Translations under genes and position numbers: made by a program
Shown: positions 23,570 through 37,500 of the stretch, piece after piece
Numbering within the stretch: position 1 is the first letter of the stretch
Layout of the letters: each line of letters opens with the position of its first letter
The notes under the pieces: generated by a model
Databases searched by the model: none
The model's input: the letters and a program-made list of their open reading frames with translations, nothing else
Told to the model about the DNA's origin: nothing
NCBI RefSeq assembly: GCF_026151205.1
Contig: NC_087073.1
Coordinates: 10,734,411 to 10,798,410, forward strand
Direction: 5' to 3'
Source: Bolinopsis microptera
Taxonomy: Eukaryota; Ctenophora; Tentaculata; Lobata; Bolinopsidae
DNA length: 64,000 bases

Positions 23570-24641
23570 TACTGAGAGTTATGCGGAGTAGTACTGAGAG
23601 TTATGCGGAGTACTACTGATAGTTATGCGGAGTACTACTGAGAGTTATGCAGAGTACTACTGATAGTTATGCGGAGTAGTACTGATAGTTATGCGGAGTA
23701 GTACTGATAGTTATGCGGAGTACTACTGAGAGTTATGCGGAGTAGTACTGAGAGTTATGCGGAGTAGTACTGAGAGTTATGCGGAGTAGTACTGAGAGTT
23801 ATGCGGATTAGTACTGAGAGTTATGCGGAGTAGTACTGACAGTTATGCGGAGTAGTACTGAGAGTTATGCGGAGTAGTACTGAGAGTTATGCGGAGTACT
23901 ACTGAGAGTTATGCGGAGTAGTACTGATAGTTATGCGGAGTAGTACTGATAGTTATGCGGAGTAGTACTGAGAGTTATGCGGAGTAGTACTGAGAGTTAT
24001 GCGGAGTAGTACTGAGAGTTATGCGGAGTACTACTGAGAGTTATGCGGAGTAGTACTGATAGTTATGCGGAGTAGTACTGATAGTTATGCGGAGTAGTAC
24101 TGAGAGTTATGCGGAGTAGTACTGAGAGTTATGCGGAGTAGTACTGAGAGTTATGCGGAGTACTACTGAGAGTTATGCGGAGTAGTACTGATAGTTATGC
24201 GGAGTAGTACTGAGAGTTATGCGGAGTAGTACTGAGAGTTATGCGGAGTAGTACTGAGAGTTATGCGGAGTAGTACTGATAGTTATGCGGAGTAGTACTG
24301 AGAGTTATGCGGAGTAGTACTGAGATTTATGCGGAGTACTACTGAGAGTTATGCGGAGTAGTACTGAGAGTTATGCGGAGTAGTACTGACAGTTATGCGG
24401 AGTAGTACTGAGAGTTATGCGGAGTACTACTGAGAGTTATGCGGAGTAGTACTGAGAGTTATGCGGAGTAGTACTGATAGTTATGCGGAGTAGTACTGAT
24501 AGTTATGCGGAGTAGTACTGATAGTTATGCGGAGTAGTACTGATAGTTATGCGGAGTAGTACTGATAGTTATGCGGAGTAGTACTGAGAGTTATGCGGAG
24601 TAGTACTGACAGTTATGCGGAGTAGTACTGAGAGTTATGCG
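23570..24641. repeat. 22-bp minisatellite, ~48 copies
   Basis: The unit TACTGAGAGTTATGCGGAGT plus AG is repeated about 48 times. Variation is concentrated at two positions: GAGAG/GATAG/GACAG, and AGTAG versus AGTAC before TACT. Blocks of several variants recur in the same order, indicating expansion by multi-unit duplication. Single isolated units (ATAAGTTATGCGGAGTAG) lie at about 23133 and 24788 on either side and may be ancestral or dispersed copies. Confidence 0.95.
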
Positions 24642-25284
24642 CAAAAAACATCAACAATCTGATTTAATCGCAGGTTATAATACAGAAATGTTACAGAACA
24701 TAGGCCACAGTTTACAGGCATTACGGTAAGTCGCCGGTAAGAACCCGTTTTTTGCGCGGTGGTTGGTTGACGATAAGTGTTTTAAGCTTATAAGTTATGC
24801 GGAGTAGCAAGGTACTATAATACCTATCAGTATAATATTTGATATTTTGTTACCTGGTAGGTCTTGTAAAAAATACAAAATACAAAATATGTGATGCTTC
24901 CCCAACAGATCACCCAGCAACTCATGTTACTAGAGCAGTACATCGTGTTATCTGTTAAGTAACATAAGTATCAGCAGGTGAGATCAGGAGAACTCTGAGT
25001 AGCCATTTTAACAATAGATGTAGAGTAGTAGGGCATTAGTGGGAACTAACCAACCAATTGTTATTGTGAGCACACTATCAATTGTTTATCTAACTATAAT
25101 AAATTGGTGTTCAGATTTCAGCTTGCCTCAAAAGTGAAAAGTACGGTCTCGAAAGAGGAATTTCTTTAACGGAGCGACTACTAATATTGTGTATGAGTAA
25201 TACACCACCTCACAAATAGTAGCGTCAGTAGCCGCTCAGTGGCAGATACTGGTAGATTATTGCCCACAAATCTTGCACCAAATA
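24642..25284. other. No gene seen
   Basis: Unremarkable AT-rich sequence between the 22-bp minisatellite and the next duplication. Confidence 0.4.
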
Positions 25285-25620
25285 TTTCCTGCAACGGAAT
25301 GGCTGAAGGAAAGTGTTGCAAATTACCCATTTATTTCATTTAGAAGACAAATGCTAATTTTTATCATCGCTTTGAAATGGCCTAGGAAGCGGTAGATTTG
25401 TTGTCAAAATTGCTCGGTGCTTGGTATCTCAAGGAAGGACAAAAATCTTGCGCAAAATATTTCCTGCAACGGAATGGCTGAAAAGACATTTTGCAAATCA
25501 CCTATTAATTTCATCTAGAGTTAGAAGACAAATGAAATTAGAAGACAAATGAAATTTTTATCATCACTTTGAAAAGGCCTAAGAAGCGGTGGATTTGTGT
25601 CAAAATTGCTCCGACTATTT
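25285..25620. repeat. Diverged tandem duplication, ~170 bp units
   Basis: Two direct copies (about 25265-25425 and 25438-25610) share AATATTTCCTGCAACGGAAT, TTTTTATCATC.CTTTGAAA and TCAAAATTGCTC. The second has an internal doubling of the AGAAGACAAATG motif. Confidence 0.75.
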
Positions 25621-27210
25621 CCTGCTAAACACTCGAACTAATTGCCTAATTTCTTTCAAGAATGACCACTTACAAAACGTTTATATTCTGTAAAGTGTTT
25701 TACGAGAAAGTGCACTTGTTATTTATTATAACGATGAATATTTAAATCGACTCAAGAGGGGCTAGATAAGGGGCTAGTAGTAGAACTAGATACGAGGGGC
25801 TACAATCGAAGGTTAAATATAAAAGAGAACACAGCTGTGTTGGGATTAGTATACTTAGTTACCTTGTTATTAAAAGTATTAGCTACTAACTACTTGTCAA
25901 TAGTATTGGAGGGAGACTTCTACTAATCTGTTATTTGTAGTTTACACTCTTGTTTGGGAAAGATAAAGATTGCTACCAGTGAATGGTAGAGATTTCATAT
26001 TATTGTTACCTTGGCAGTGATTCAACTTTAAAATTAAAACTACGGCCAATCGATACTACGCAAAACATGTTTACTTTACAGTTCTGTTCTATAAAGATGT
26101 GATCAGGAGCACGTGATAGAAGGATCACGTGGTTTCAATTATTCTTTATAAGGAGTAATTAGGGAGCAGTAATCATGTCCCGACTGCCAAAGTGCTAATT
26201 CTTAAGCTTCGACCTATCAAAATCCTAGTTCCGTCCTAAACTGATATAAACTACTATATACTTTATAAGCTGGTTCAATATCCTCGAGACTGGAGGGGGT
26301 CCTCAATGGTGTCATAACGCCCTGGGCTTCTCAGCCAACAAATAACATCGAGTAATAGTGACAAATAAACAAGACAGAACACTACATAACACTACATCGG
26401 GTATAAGGGAGCAGCGGAGGAAGCTTGCGGAGGAAGCAGCACTCATCCAGCTCATTAACACTAGGTAACAGCTTCAGAAAGCAGGATCCAGGAAGCTTGC
26501 GGAATAACAGCTTCAGAAAGACCCTCAAATTCACAAGTCGTTGTCACCGGTCCATTCCTTGATCTTTCCTTCCTACCCACTCAGGAAGCCTTGTATCTCA
26601 GAAAAGAATGTATTTGACATTCTTTTCTCATAGCACAATCAGTAGGGTATCAACAGGGTTTATTCCAGCACGTTCCATCGCATTTTAACTAGGTGTGAAG
26701 GTGGCTGATATCTGCTACAAAAACGTAAACGTTCCATAGCTACGCTAATTATGCTAATTATGCTAGTTATGAGCAGGGAAGGTCAAAGCGCTCAAATGGG
26801 CTTTAATCTGGTAATTTTCTAAGACTTAAAGTGCTCGAATATAGAATATAGATGTTAGTTCTTAACAAGAGAATATGTCGCAATTCAAATTCATGTTCAA
26901 TTGGTTTTCATTGGTTTCATCTAAACTCAATTTAAGAGTAAGTTAAACGAACTAAACTATACCATGACTCCCACTGAAGTGAGGTTAACCTGGTTACCTA
27001 GGTTACCGGGGTTCCGCTCTTTCCGCAGCTGATTAAAAACCGAATAATCAGAATGTGAGCCATATAATAAGTAAGTAAATAACATAACCAACGCGTCAAC
27101 TTTGAAATAACGGATTAAATGTAAAGTCTAGACTATAACAATATAGACTACAGTTGCATCAACGGGAGACTGGCCACTGGAGTGTCAGGAGTGCTAGCCA
27201 GAGTAGTATG
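25621..27210. other. No gene seen
   Basis: No supported exon. A short direct repeat (GGAAGCTTGCGGA and AACAGCTTCAGAAAG, each twice) lies at about 26420-26520. Confidence 0.4.
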
Positions 27211-27497
27211 CACTACTACTCCACTAGGTTAGTCGTGTCACCACTACTACTCCACTAGGTTAGCCGTATCACCACTAGGTTAGCCGTGTCACCACTAGGT
27301 TAGCCGTGTCACCACTAGGTTAGCCGTGTCACCACTACTACTCCACTAGGTTAGTCGTGTCACCACTACTACTCCACTAGGTTAGCCGTGTCACCACTAG
27401 GTTACCGTGTCACCACTAGGTTAGCCGTGTCACCACTAGGTTAGCCGTGTCACCACTAGGTTAGCCGTGTCACCACTAGGTTAGCCGTGTCACCACC
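27211..27497. repeat. 20-bp minisatellite with 11-bp longer variants
   Basis: The basic unit CCACTAGGTTAGCCGTGTCA is repeated about 12 times. Some copies carry an extra CACTACTACTC between units and GTCG for GCCG. One copy lacks a GC. Confidence 0.9.
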
Positions 27498-28782
27498 TAT
27501 GTTATTCTATTGTTACAACATATCACAACCTGTCATATGAAACTACTGCTCTTTGTAGCACGTGTTATTCTGATACGTTTAATGCTCCTTCTTGTCAGGT
27601 GCTGGGGAACCAAGCAACAACTAAAGATTCTGAGTGTAAATACGGGTGGTAACTTGCCTCATGTTGTGGGCCCGCCGCGCACGAGTGAGCGGCCATATCG
27701 TGGTTTTCGCCACGGTACTCATTATGAAATGAAATTACGATGAGGATCATCTTATTCATCAGTTAACAACTAATCATTAATCCTACTGCTATTTAGAATA
27801 TTTATTTGGAAACACTGGCTGAAATGCCGCCCGAGCACAACGATTTTTGGGATTTAGTCCACTTGACCTACCACTAAATCAATAACTACGCTAAGTAAAG
27901 AACTTAATAAATAAAATGGCCCCGTCAAGTTTTGAGGAAACTCAACATAGATCACATAGGTAGGTAACTAAAGAGAAATAAATATCACTAATAACGATAC
28001 AATGTTAATTAAAATAACTTGATCGATTATCGTTGCCATGGTAATATATAATGCAATGGGACTGATCACTATGTGCCACATAAGGTTCACTTGATAAGGA
28101 ATATTCAAAATTGAGACTCTCCTCACAAGTTATAATGAACGCACTTTAAAATAAAGGTTATAAAGTTATCAAGATTAACCAGTCATTAACATGGTTGATT
28201 GAATTAATAATTGCATAATTATCAAACAATATAATAATAAATTGAAGTTTAATAACACCACTATTAAGATAAAACTTATACTCAGCAGTGTTTAATCTGA
28301 ACATCCCAAAAAAGTACTTGAACAATAGATAAGGAGTAAGGACTGGTAAGTGGTAACTCAAGTACATGTCTCAAAATATACGGGTATGCAACATATTCCC
28401 ATCAACTTACTTTCCATCTTTATAATATGATGAGATATGAAGATTGGAGATTTCTCCCCAGAGACTATTACTTTTCTGGGGAATTACAATAAAGCCGTTC
28501 ATTCCCAACCTTTATATTTGACTTTTTGTTATATAATACGAAAAGAGGGCGATGGAAGAAATAGAATCAACATTTTGAAGGGAGGATGTTATTTTTCTTA
28601 CAAATAAAAAAACACGAATTAACCTAGATCTATACAATTAAAATATTTATAAGGGTAATGAGTCAGAAATTATGCCTTTAAACAAGACTTCAGTAAGTAA
28701 AAACGAAAATAAGATTCCCATACAGAGTTAACAGGAATAGTGAATCTGGTTTATGCTCTTTTCAGAAGAAGGGACCGCACAA
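27498..28782. other. No gene seen; two dispersed repeats
   Basis: Contains the second copies of the dispersed repeats of 1075-1125 (here 27916-27965) and 17530-17660 (here 28228-28305). A plus-strand frame at 27510-27743 shows no family resemblance. Confidence 0.4.
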
Positions 28783-30243
28783 CGACACAAATGTGACGGG
28801 TTGGGACCACACAACCACACAAAAGTGAATGGTTGGGACTGCACAACCACACAAAAGTGAATGGTTGGGACTGCACAACCACACAAAAGTGAATGGTTGG
28901 GACTGCACAACCACACAAAAGTGAATGGTTGGGACCGCACAACCACACAAAAGTGAATGGTTGGGACTGCACAACCACACAAAAGTGAATGGTTGGGACT
29001 GCACAACCACACAAAAGTGAATGGTTGGGACCGCACAACCACACAAAATTAAAAGTGACTGGTTGGGACCGCATAACCACACAAAAGTGACAAGTTGGGA
29101 CCGCAAAACTACACAAAAGTGACTGGTTGGGACCACACAACCACACAAAAGTGACTGGTTGTGACTGCACAACCACACAAAAGTGACTGGTTGTGACTGC
29201 ACAACCACACAAAATTAAAAGTGACTGGTTGGGACCGCACAACCACACAAAAGTGAATGGTTGTGACCGCACAACCACACAAAAGTGACTGGTTGTGACT
29301 GCACAACCACACAAAAGTGAATGGTTGTGACCGCACAACCACACAAAAGTGAATGGTTGGGGAGGCACAACCACACAAAAGTGACGGGTTGGGACCGCAC
29401 AACCACAGAAAGCTGACTGGTTGGGACTGCACAACCACACAAAAGTGAATGGTTGTGACCGCACAACCACACAAAAGTGAATGGTTGAGGAGGCACAACC
29501 ACACAAAAGTGACGGGTTGGGACCGCACAACCACAGAAAATTAAAAGTGACTGGTTGGGGACGCACAACCACACAAAAGTGACTGGTTGTGACTGCACAA
29601 CCACAAAAAAGTGACTGGTTGGGACCGCACAACCACACAAAAGTGAATGGTTGGGACCGCACAACCACACAAAAGTGACTGGTTGGGGACGCACAACCAC
29701 ACAAAAGTGACTGGTTGTGACTGCACAACTACACAAAAGTGACTGGTTGTGACTGCACAACCACACAAAAGTGAATGGTTGGGGAGGCACAACCACACAA
29801 AAGTGACGGGTTGGGACCGCACAACCACAGAAAAGTGACTGGTTGGGGACGCACAACCACACAAAAGTGACTGGTTGTGACTGCACAACTACACAAAAGT
29901 GACTGGTTGTGACTGCACAACCACACAAAAGTGAATGGTTGGGGACACACAACCACACAAAAGTTAATGGTTGGGGACGCACAACCACACAAAAGTGACT
30001 GGTTGGGACCGCACAACCACAGAAAAGTGACTGGTTGGGACCGCACAACCACAAAAAAGTGACTGGTTGGGGACGCACAACCACACAAAAGTGACTGGTT
30101 GGGACCGCACAACCACACAAAAGTGACGGGTTGGGACCGCACAACCACACAAAGGTGACTGGTTGGGACCGAACAACCACAGAAAAGTGACTGGTTGGGG
30201 ACGCACAACCACACAAAAGTGACTGGTTGTGACTGCACAACCA
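28783..30243. repeat. 32-bp minisatellite, ~45 copies
   Basis: The unit GTGACTGGTTGGGACCGCAC plus AACCACACAAAA is repeated about 45 times with point variants (ACTGG/AATGG/ACGGG; GGGACC/GTGACT/GGGGACG). Several copies carry a 5-bp AATTA expansion in the A-run. Because the unit contains no stop on the minus strand in any frame and 32 is not a multiple of three, all three minus frames stay open for hundreds of codons; this is a property of the repeat, not a gene. Confidence 0.95.
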
Positions 30244-30967
30244 TACTGATCGGGTCTCACATGAGGGACTGGTTGTGATTGGTGTGGTAGTATAGTTGGT
30301 GTGTGGCATAACGATTATAAAATATTAGGTTTTACCTCGACTAATGCCCTGTTAACGTAACTCCTCCCCTGGCCTCTTCCTCACATATTCTTATTATTAC
30401 CAACCTTATAATGCTATTAGTCATATTTATTACTATTAGTCATGTAACGGTGCGTCACGAAACTAGATTGTAATAAAACTAATGATCGTTATTGAGCACA
30501 ATATGCGGATTATTAAAGGAGACTCAAACTTTTAAAAACAGGCAAAAATGAAATAAATATTTGAGAGAATAGTTTAAGAATTAAAAATTAAATTAGACAA
30601 AGGGACAACATAATTACTTCATAAAAAGTTATTTGAATTATTCTTCATCATGTGATAGCCTACACACACGAGAGAGTAAATCACGAGCGAGTAATTCTTT
30701 ACAAATGGTAGATGGACATTGGATATAAATATTTGCCCCTGCGAAGCATTATATTATTTTATAATCATTATATTTTACAAAAGGCCACAACCCCTAAAAC
30801 TACCAATTATGTATCATATGACATATAATAATGACCCATAATTTTCCCGCAGCAGCCCTGAACAGGGATTAGACCTACTAATCTGAGTTCACTCTTTGTC
30901 TAGATTCCAATGCAATTGTTGATGTGAGTACTGAGTAGCGGCAATAAAGCCGCGATTTAGGAGCAGA

Positions 30968-31537
30968 CTAGACCCAGAGCAAGCTGGACTCATTGAACTC
31001 GGCAGTAAATACGTCTTGTAATAGGAAGGTATTAGGGCAGAGTGTTTTAGGACTGACAATGATAATGGGCTGCTCTGGCTGGCTGTGGTAGCGGTTGTTA
31101 GTATAGACATCAGACATTAGACCCTCGCTATGATAAAACAGGCAATTTAGGAGTATTATTTAACATAACAGAACAAGAGGACAACAAATGAGGCCCAGAA
31201 CAAAAAGACAACTAATAAGGCCCAGAACAAGTGAACAACAAAATAATTCAGGACAACAAGCCTGGGTGATTCCCGAACAACTACAGGATAACAAGCTAGG
31301 TTTATTCCCGGACAACAAGCTAGGTTTATTCTCGGGTGAACTGTGAACATACCCAAAACTGGAACGAAGCAAGGGTGATTTCAAGGGACAAGGAACTGAA
31401 CCTCCTGTTGGTGTATTACTGATGGTGAGGTCATTGTAGCGGGCAGGGGGTAGGAGCCCTCCGTCTTCCTTTATATAGAAAATAGAGTCATATCTATAGT
31501 CATCCTCTCGACCTATCAGCAGCCCCGAATCACACAA
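30968..31537 (-). CDS. Two last exons, probably of the KH-Tudor gene
   Basis: Exon 31353-31537 (after acceptor TTGGTGCAG, ending before GTATGTTC) encodes [20 protein letters not shown] and onward. Exon 30968-31127 (after TTTTATCATAG) encodes a stretch with [20 protein letters not shown] and stops at TAG. Their mutual junction is phase 2. The entry phase 0 matches the donor at 44296, so they can complete the KH-Tudor frame after a 12.8-kb intron that contains the 8.2-kb element. No domain was recognised; they could instead be the end of an unrelated gene whose earlier exons were missed. Confidence 0.55.
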
Positions 31538-34500
31538 CTGCACCAATCACCGGGCGTTTCATATTTGTGTACACTAGTTGCGAGGTTGCTAGCACTTGTA
31601 GCAGGGGTAAGGAACCCCGGTGAATGTAGCACCCGCAGTTTACAGGCTTGTTAGGCTGCTTACTGTGACACGTGGTAAGTAGTATGTTACCATAACAACT
31701 ATTGCTATAAGAACTGTTATTGGTGTGTTGTCATGACAACTGTGACTCGTGTGTGCTGTCACTTCTGTGTTAGACAGTGAGAGAGCAGGAACCGTTACTA
31801 AAAGTAAAACTAGCTATAAATAGAAACATAGAGGGAGGGATGTGTCTAGTGTTAAATTTAAGTGACAAATACCCTAAATAGAGGGAGTTTATTAAGATAC
31901 TGTAGTGCCCACACGACACTACTACACATCAAGTCTGTGCGACTGGTGATCTTATGGCTTATAACATTATTTAAACACTGTTTATACAGTAAAACCCTTG
32001 GCTTACTTAAACACTCTAACATGTTTATTTTCGCATTCCAGGCTAGTCAAAGTTCATACCAAGCTACTAGAGGCTCAGACCAAGCTACTAGAGGCTCATA
32101 CCAGGCTACTAGAGGCCAAGATTAATTCAACTATTTTCAATTCAAATTCCACTCAATTTCACTCTGATAGTGATAAAATTTAGAAATCGATCGGATATCC
32201 GGCTATAGTAAGTAGTTAAGAAGGTGCTTGGCCACATATCAATCAGAAATTTCATTAATTTTCATGAAAAATTCTCGAGGGCGAGGTCCCGAAAAATATT
32301 TTCGGCTCATAATTATCAAAGTAATATGAACACTGGAGAAAAGTTGTTTCCAGGAAAATGTTCGGTCCGAGTCATCCTCGATACGTACCTCTGAAGAGAG
32401 GCTCCCGCTTCCGAGCTCGCAATGCAAAGGGGAGGCCTGCCTTCCGAGATCGCATTACAAGGGGGAACCCTCGAGTCCAAAATCGTATATATATATATAT
32501 ATCGAAAAAACAAAAAATATTTTCGGCTCATAATGATCAGGGTAGTTTCATGAACTGTAGAGAAAAGTGGTTTCCAGGAAAACTTGACAAATTTTTTTTC
32601 GATTGATACGTACCTCTAAAGGCAGACTCCCCGCTTCCGAGGTCGTATTGCAAAGGGGAGGCCTGGCGCCTGCCCTTTGAGATTACAAAGGGAAGCCTTG
32701 ACTACTAGATCGGATATCGAGGGTGATGTAGGACTTCGAAATCGGGATAGAAAACATAAAAACTTATAAATCTCGGAAATATTTTTACAGGATTGTTTTC
32801 AGCTTGGAAAGGAAAAGTACAAAAATTATGATATTTGAAAAAATAATTATTTTACAATTTGTACAAAATTTATACAAGGGGGGGGGGGGGGGGGGGACCC
32901 TTGTGTCCGAGCTGGAAAATTGTTAAAGGTTGAAATACGATAAAAGGGCAAAAATTGTATTTTTGGTGTTCGAATTGATATTTAGATTCTAGATGAATAT
33001 TGTACTTAAATTATCTACTATGTACTATAAATAATGTATCTTAGCTAATAATAGTGGGAGCTATCAGTTAGTAAAATAGTAGGAAATAATAACAAGACTG
33101 TGATTAGACAAGACTTTAATATCGAGATATTGTGTTCTGTGGGGTTACTAACCTCTGATCTGAGGGATAACATTAAAGATTAAAAGTGAAAATAAGAACT
33201 ATTTTTAGACTGCTGTGTTCGTGCAAAATATAGCGGGTCATTGGTTACAAAATAACACAAAATAGCAAAAAGAATGGTCTACTATAATACTAGCATAGTA
33301 TTACTGTAGACTGCATTATATGGTATGCACGGTCTGGTAATTGATTAGTGGTAACTGATTACTTTTCTCGATGAAGGTGTTTATCTATATTGGAACATGG
33401 TTGAGCTTGTGATTGAGCAAGGCAAAACGCCCAACTGATCATGAAGCCACCTGCTACATTAATACTACACACCCCCCCCCCCCCCCTACTACTACTAGTC
33501 TCTCTTATAGCACGTATTGAATATATCAAGATATGACGTTCCACCTGCTTCATTATGGTCTAGTTGACATAGGATAACCTGACTGGAGACCAAATATTTT
33601 AAGCATATCATCTAGGGAGGTGATAACCGTCTAGAAATGGCTTTTAACACGAAAAGCTAACGAGTTCATGTTTCGTCTCGGAAATATGAACCCCTGGGCG
33701 GGATACCTATCAAGAAATTATACAAGTACCATTTATAAACGAACTCGCTTTACTACTTTATACTAGTGACTAATGACTATATTATATAGAATAACACTAT
33801 TACTAGAATTAAACTATTTAATCAAGTATTTATACTGATAATAGTGTAAGTACTAGTTATTATATTACTATTTACTAGAGCCATATTCTAATACTAGTTA
33901 CTAGTATTATTTTATCACTATACTATTACTTCGCCACTAGTTTAGTCACTAGTATAGTAATTACTCAATTAGTATCACACTACTAAAAGTGTTATCACGC
34001 GTACTCGACCTCCTAGTTTACCTCCTTTAAATAACTAAATAAATAATAAATAAAGTCACATTTTATACAGTTATTTATCGATAAATATTTGTGTCAGTTA
34101 AATAAGAAACTATAGAACAAACAATATCATAGAACTGTTAGTAGCACACCCGCTATATAAACCTCAGCAAGTTGTATTACTCGCAATATTAGAGTAATAC
34201 GGCTCTTCAAGAGGGCTAGAATCATCAACTTAATAACACCAGAATGTGTGGTGTGTCTGTTGTGTCTGTCTGTGTGTAATTTCCGAACGGTTATACAAAC
34301 AAAACGGTAAGAGTTACGGGACTGGTTTTTTTCAGGATTCGTGCGGACAAAAATCTGATGAAAGTCCATAAGCAAATTTTTTAAAAATCGGCCGGTGGAA
34401 AGTGGTTTAATTGACAGTTTTGTACCACATATGTTTGCATAAAATAGCTTGAGCAGAACGGCAAGAGTTACGGGGCTTGCTCTCTATATCTCATTACTGT

Positions 34501-37500
34501 ATAATAATATGTAGCTGCATTTAAGTAGCGTCATAATTGCGTTAGCCCGGGGAGATTCGCTGTAATGTAATACCATAAGCTTATTAGCAGGGGAGGGGGA
34601 CTGTTAGTGTTTGGGGTCTGTTTGGACTGCAGAGAGAGAGAGAGTTCATACGACAATGTTATGGCGTGTTTTCAAATATAATATGCGGGTGTGGTGCGGA
34701 TTTAACATGTAAAGGGGTTAATTTCTATAACGATTAAATAAAAATAGAAAGCGGTTCAAGACGGAGTGATGAGGTGTAATATTCGGTGTTCAGACCTTAT
34801 GATCGTGGAATGTGGTGCCTCATGCTAATAATGACTTAATTATCCACAAGAAATAACTGATTATGAAATTATTGTATAAGAAACTATTGAGTATTGGGTC
34901 ACCAAATACGGGTTTTGACTCAGCAGGTAATTACTCCTACCCTTTTTAACTGCGGCAGTGAAATCCCGGCCGAAGGCCGGGTTACACTTATTCTATATAG
35001 TTATGTAATCGACCGAAATACTTTAATAAACCGTCATAAGCGAAGACCACATCGGACAAAAAACAGTAAAATAGTGGTTAAAAAGTGGTTGTACACTATA
35101 ATACACAGTCTTAAATAGTATTTAAAACGATTAAAAGTTTGAAATTAAAAACATGTAACGTATGTTAACTAGCAGGTGTATTTAGCAACGAACTGAAAAA
35201 TAAATAAAAGAAGCTCCAAAACAAGTAGTATGATCTATATCATGAGAAATATGTACCGAGACCGTCTCCTCGTCTCCTCGTCTCGGATATTAATATAAAT
35301 TCTTTACTATGGATGTCTCCATATATTTTTTAGATGTTTTACAATGAACGAAGTATAGTAATGGGGGGGGTGTCATGTCCGTCTTGTCCGCTATGTCCTG
35401 TCCTTTTTGGATTCTATGAGACACCGGACGTGTTTTTTGGGGACATGGGCGGACACTGACGGACATTGGCGGACTCGGACGGACATAGGCGGACCCGGAC
35501 GACATAGGCGGGACTCGGGACGGACATTGGTGGACATTAGCGGACATTGGTGGACATAAGCGGACAAACATTTTGAGAATTTTCGCAACTTGTATTATAT
35601 TCTTGTACAAAACAAACGACTTATTAATCACACTAAAGCTATTAATAGGCTTTAACTTATTATATCAATTATATAACTATATAGGGACCCAGGAAAGGCC
35701 CCAGGGGAGGAGGAGTGGATGACTGGAGGAGGGAGGACTGTTGAGGACTGATGAGGAGGACTGAGGACGATGAGTAGGAGGAGGAAGAGAACTGGGGAGG
35801 ATCAGGAAGACCCAGGAGGGAGGACCCAGATGAGGGACCCAGGAGGAGGAGGATCAGAGGAGGACTGAGGAGGGATGACCTCAGGAGGAGGAGGACTCAG
35901 GAGGGGAGGACCTGAGGGACAAGGAGTAGGAGGAGGGACTGAGGAGGGGAGGAAGATGAGAACTGGGGCGGATTAGGAAAACCCAGGAGGAGGACCCAGG
36001 AGGAGGGCCCAGGAGGAGGACTATAGGAGGATGACTTAGGAGGGAGGAGGGACTCAGGAGGAGGACTGGAGGAGGACTGAGAAGGAGGAGGACTGAAGAG
36101 TACTGAAGAGTACTGAGGAGGATGGCTGAGGGAGGATGCTGAGGGAGGATGGCTGAGGAGGAGGGCTGAGGAGGATGGCTGAGGAGGGATGACTGGGGAG
36201 GATGACTGAAGGGGGAGGAGGAGGATCAGGAAGACCCAGGAGGAGGAGACCCAGAAGGAGGACCTAGGAGGAGGGAGGAGAACTGAGGAGGATGAGCTCA
36301 GGAGGAGGAGGACTCAGGAGAGGGAACTCAGGAGGAATGAGAAGGAGGAGGACTGAGGAAGATGGCTTAGGAGGATACTGAGAGGGGAGAGGAGGGAAGA
36401 GGAGGAGAGGACTGAGGAGGAGGAGGAGAAGGACCCAGGAGGAGAAGGGAGGGACCCAGGAGTGAGGAGGGACCCAGGAGGAGAAGGACCCCAGGAGGAG
36501 GACCCAGGAAAAGGCCCAGGAGAGGAGGAGGGACTGGGGAGGAGGGACTGTTGAGGACTGATGAGGAGAACTGAGGACGAGGAGGAGGAGTAGGAGGGAG
36601 GACTGAGTAGGGGAGGAGGAAGAGGACTGGGGAGGATCAGGAAGACCCAGGAGGAGGAACCCAGGAGGAGGAGGAGGAGGATGGTCCCCAGGAGGGAGGA
36701 GGAGATAAGGACCAGGAGGACTGAGGAGAGGAGCTGAGGAGGATGACTGGTGAGGATGGCTGAGGAGGATGGCTGAGGAGGATGACTGCACTGAGAGGAT
36801 GACTGAGAGGGAGGAGGAGGACCTCAGGAGGAGGACTCAGAGGAAGAGGACCCAGGAGGAGGACCCGGAGGAGGACTAAGGGAGGATGACTCAGGAGGAG
36901 GAGGACTCAGGAGGAGGACTGAGGAGGACTGAGAAGTGAGGAGGACTGAAGAGTACTGAAGAGTACTGAGGAGGATGGCGTGAGGAGGATGGCTGAGGAG
37001 GATGGCTGAGGAGGATGGCTGAGGAGATGGCTGTGGAGGATGACTGAGGAGGATGACCTGAGAGGGAGGAGGAGGATCAGGAAGACCCAGGAGGAGGAGG
37101 ACCCAGAAGGAGGACCTAGGAGGGAGAGGGAGAACTGAGGAGGATGACTCAGAGGAGGGAGGAACTCAGGAGGAGGGACTCAGGGAGGAATGAGAAGGAG
37201 GAGGACTGAGAAGATGGCTTAGGAGAATGACTGAGAGGGGAGGAGGAGGAAGAGGAGGAAGAGGACTGAGAGGAGGAGGAGAAGGAACCAGGAGGAGAAG
37301 AGGACCCCCCTAGGAGGAGGAGGACCCAGGAGGGAAGGACCCAGAGGAGGACCCAGGAAAAGGCCCCAGGAGGAGGAGGAGGACTGGGGAGGAGGGACTG
37401 TTGAGGACTGATGAGGAGAACTGAGGACGAGGGAGGAGAGTAGGAGGAGGACTGAGGAGGGGAGGAGGAAGAGGACTGGGGAGGATCAGGAAGACCCAGG

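Noticed and set aside
28728-30309. Long Cys/Trp-rich open frames on the minus strand (up to 364 codons)
   Set aside because: They are translations of a stop-free 32-bp tandem repeat read in shifting registers; no start context, splice sites or frame preference.
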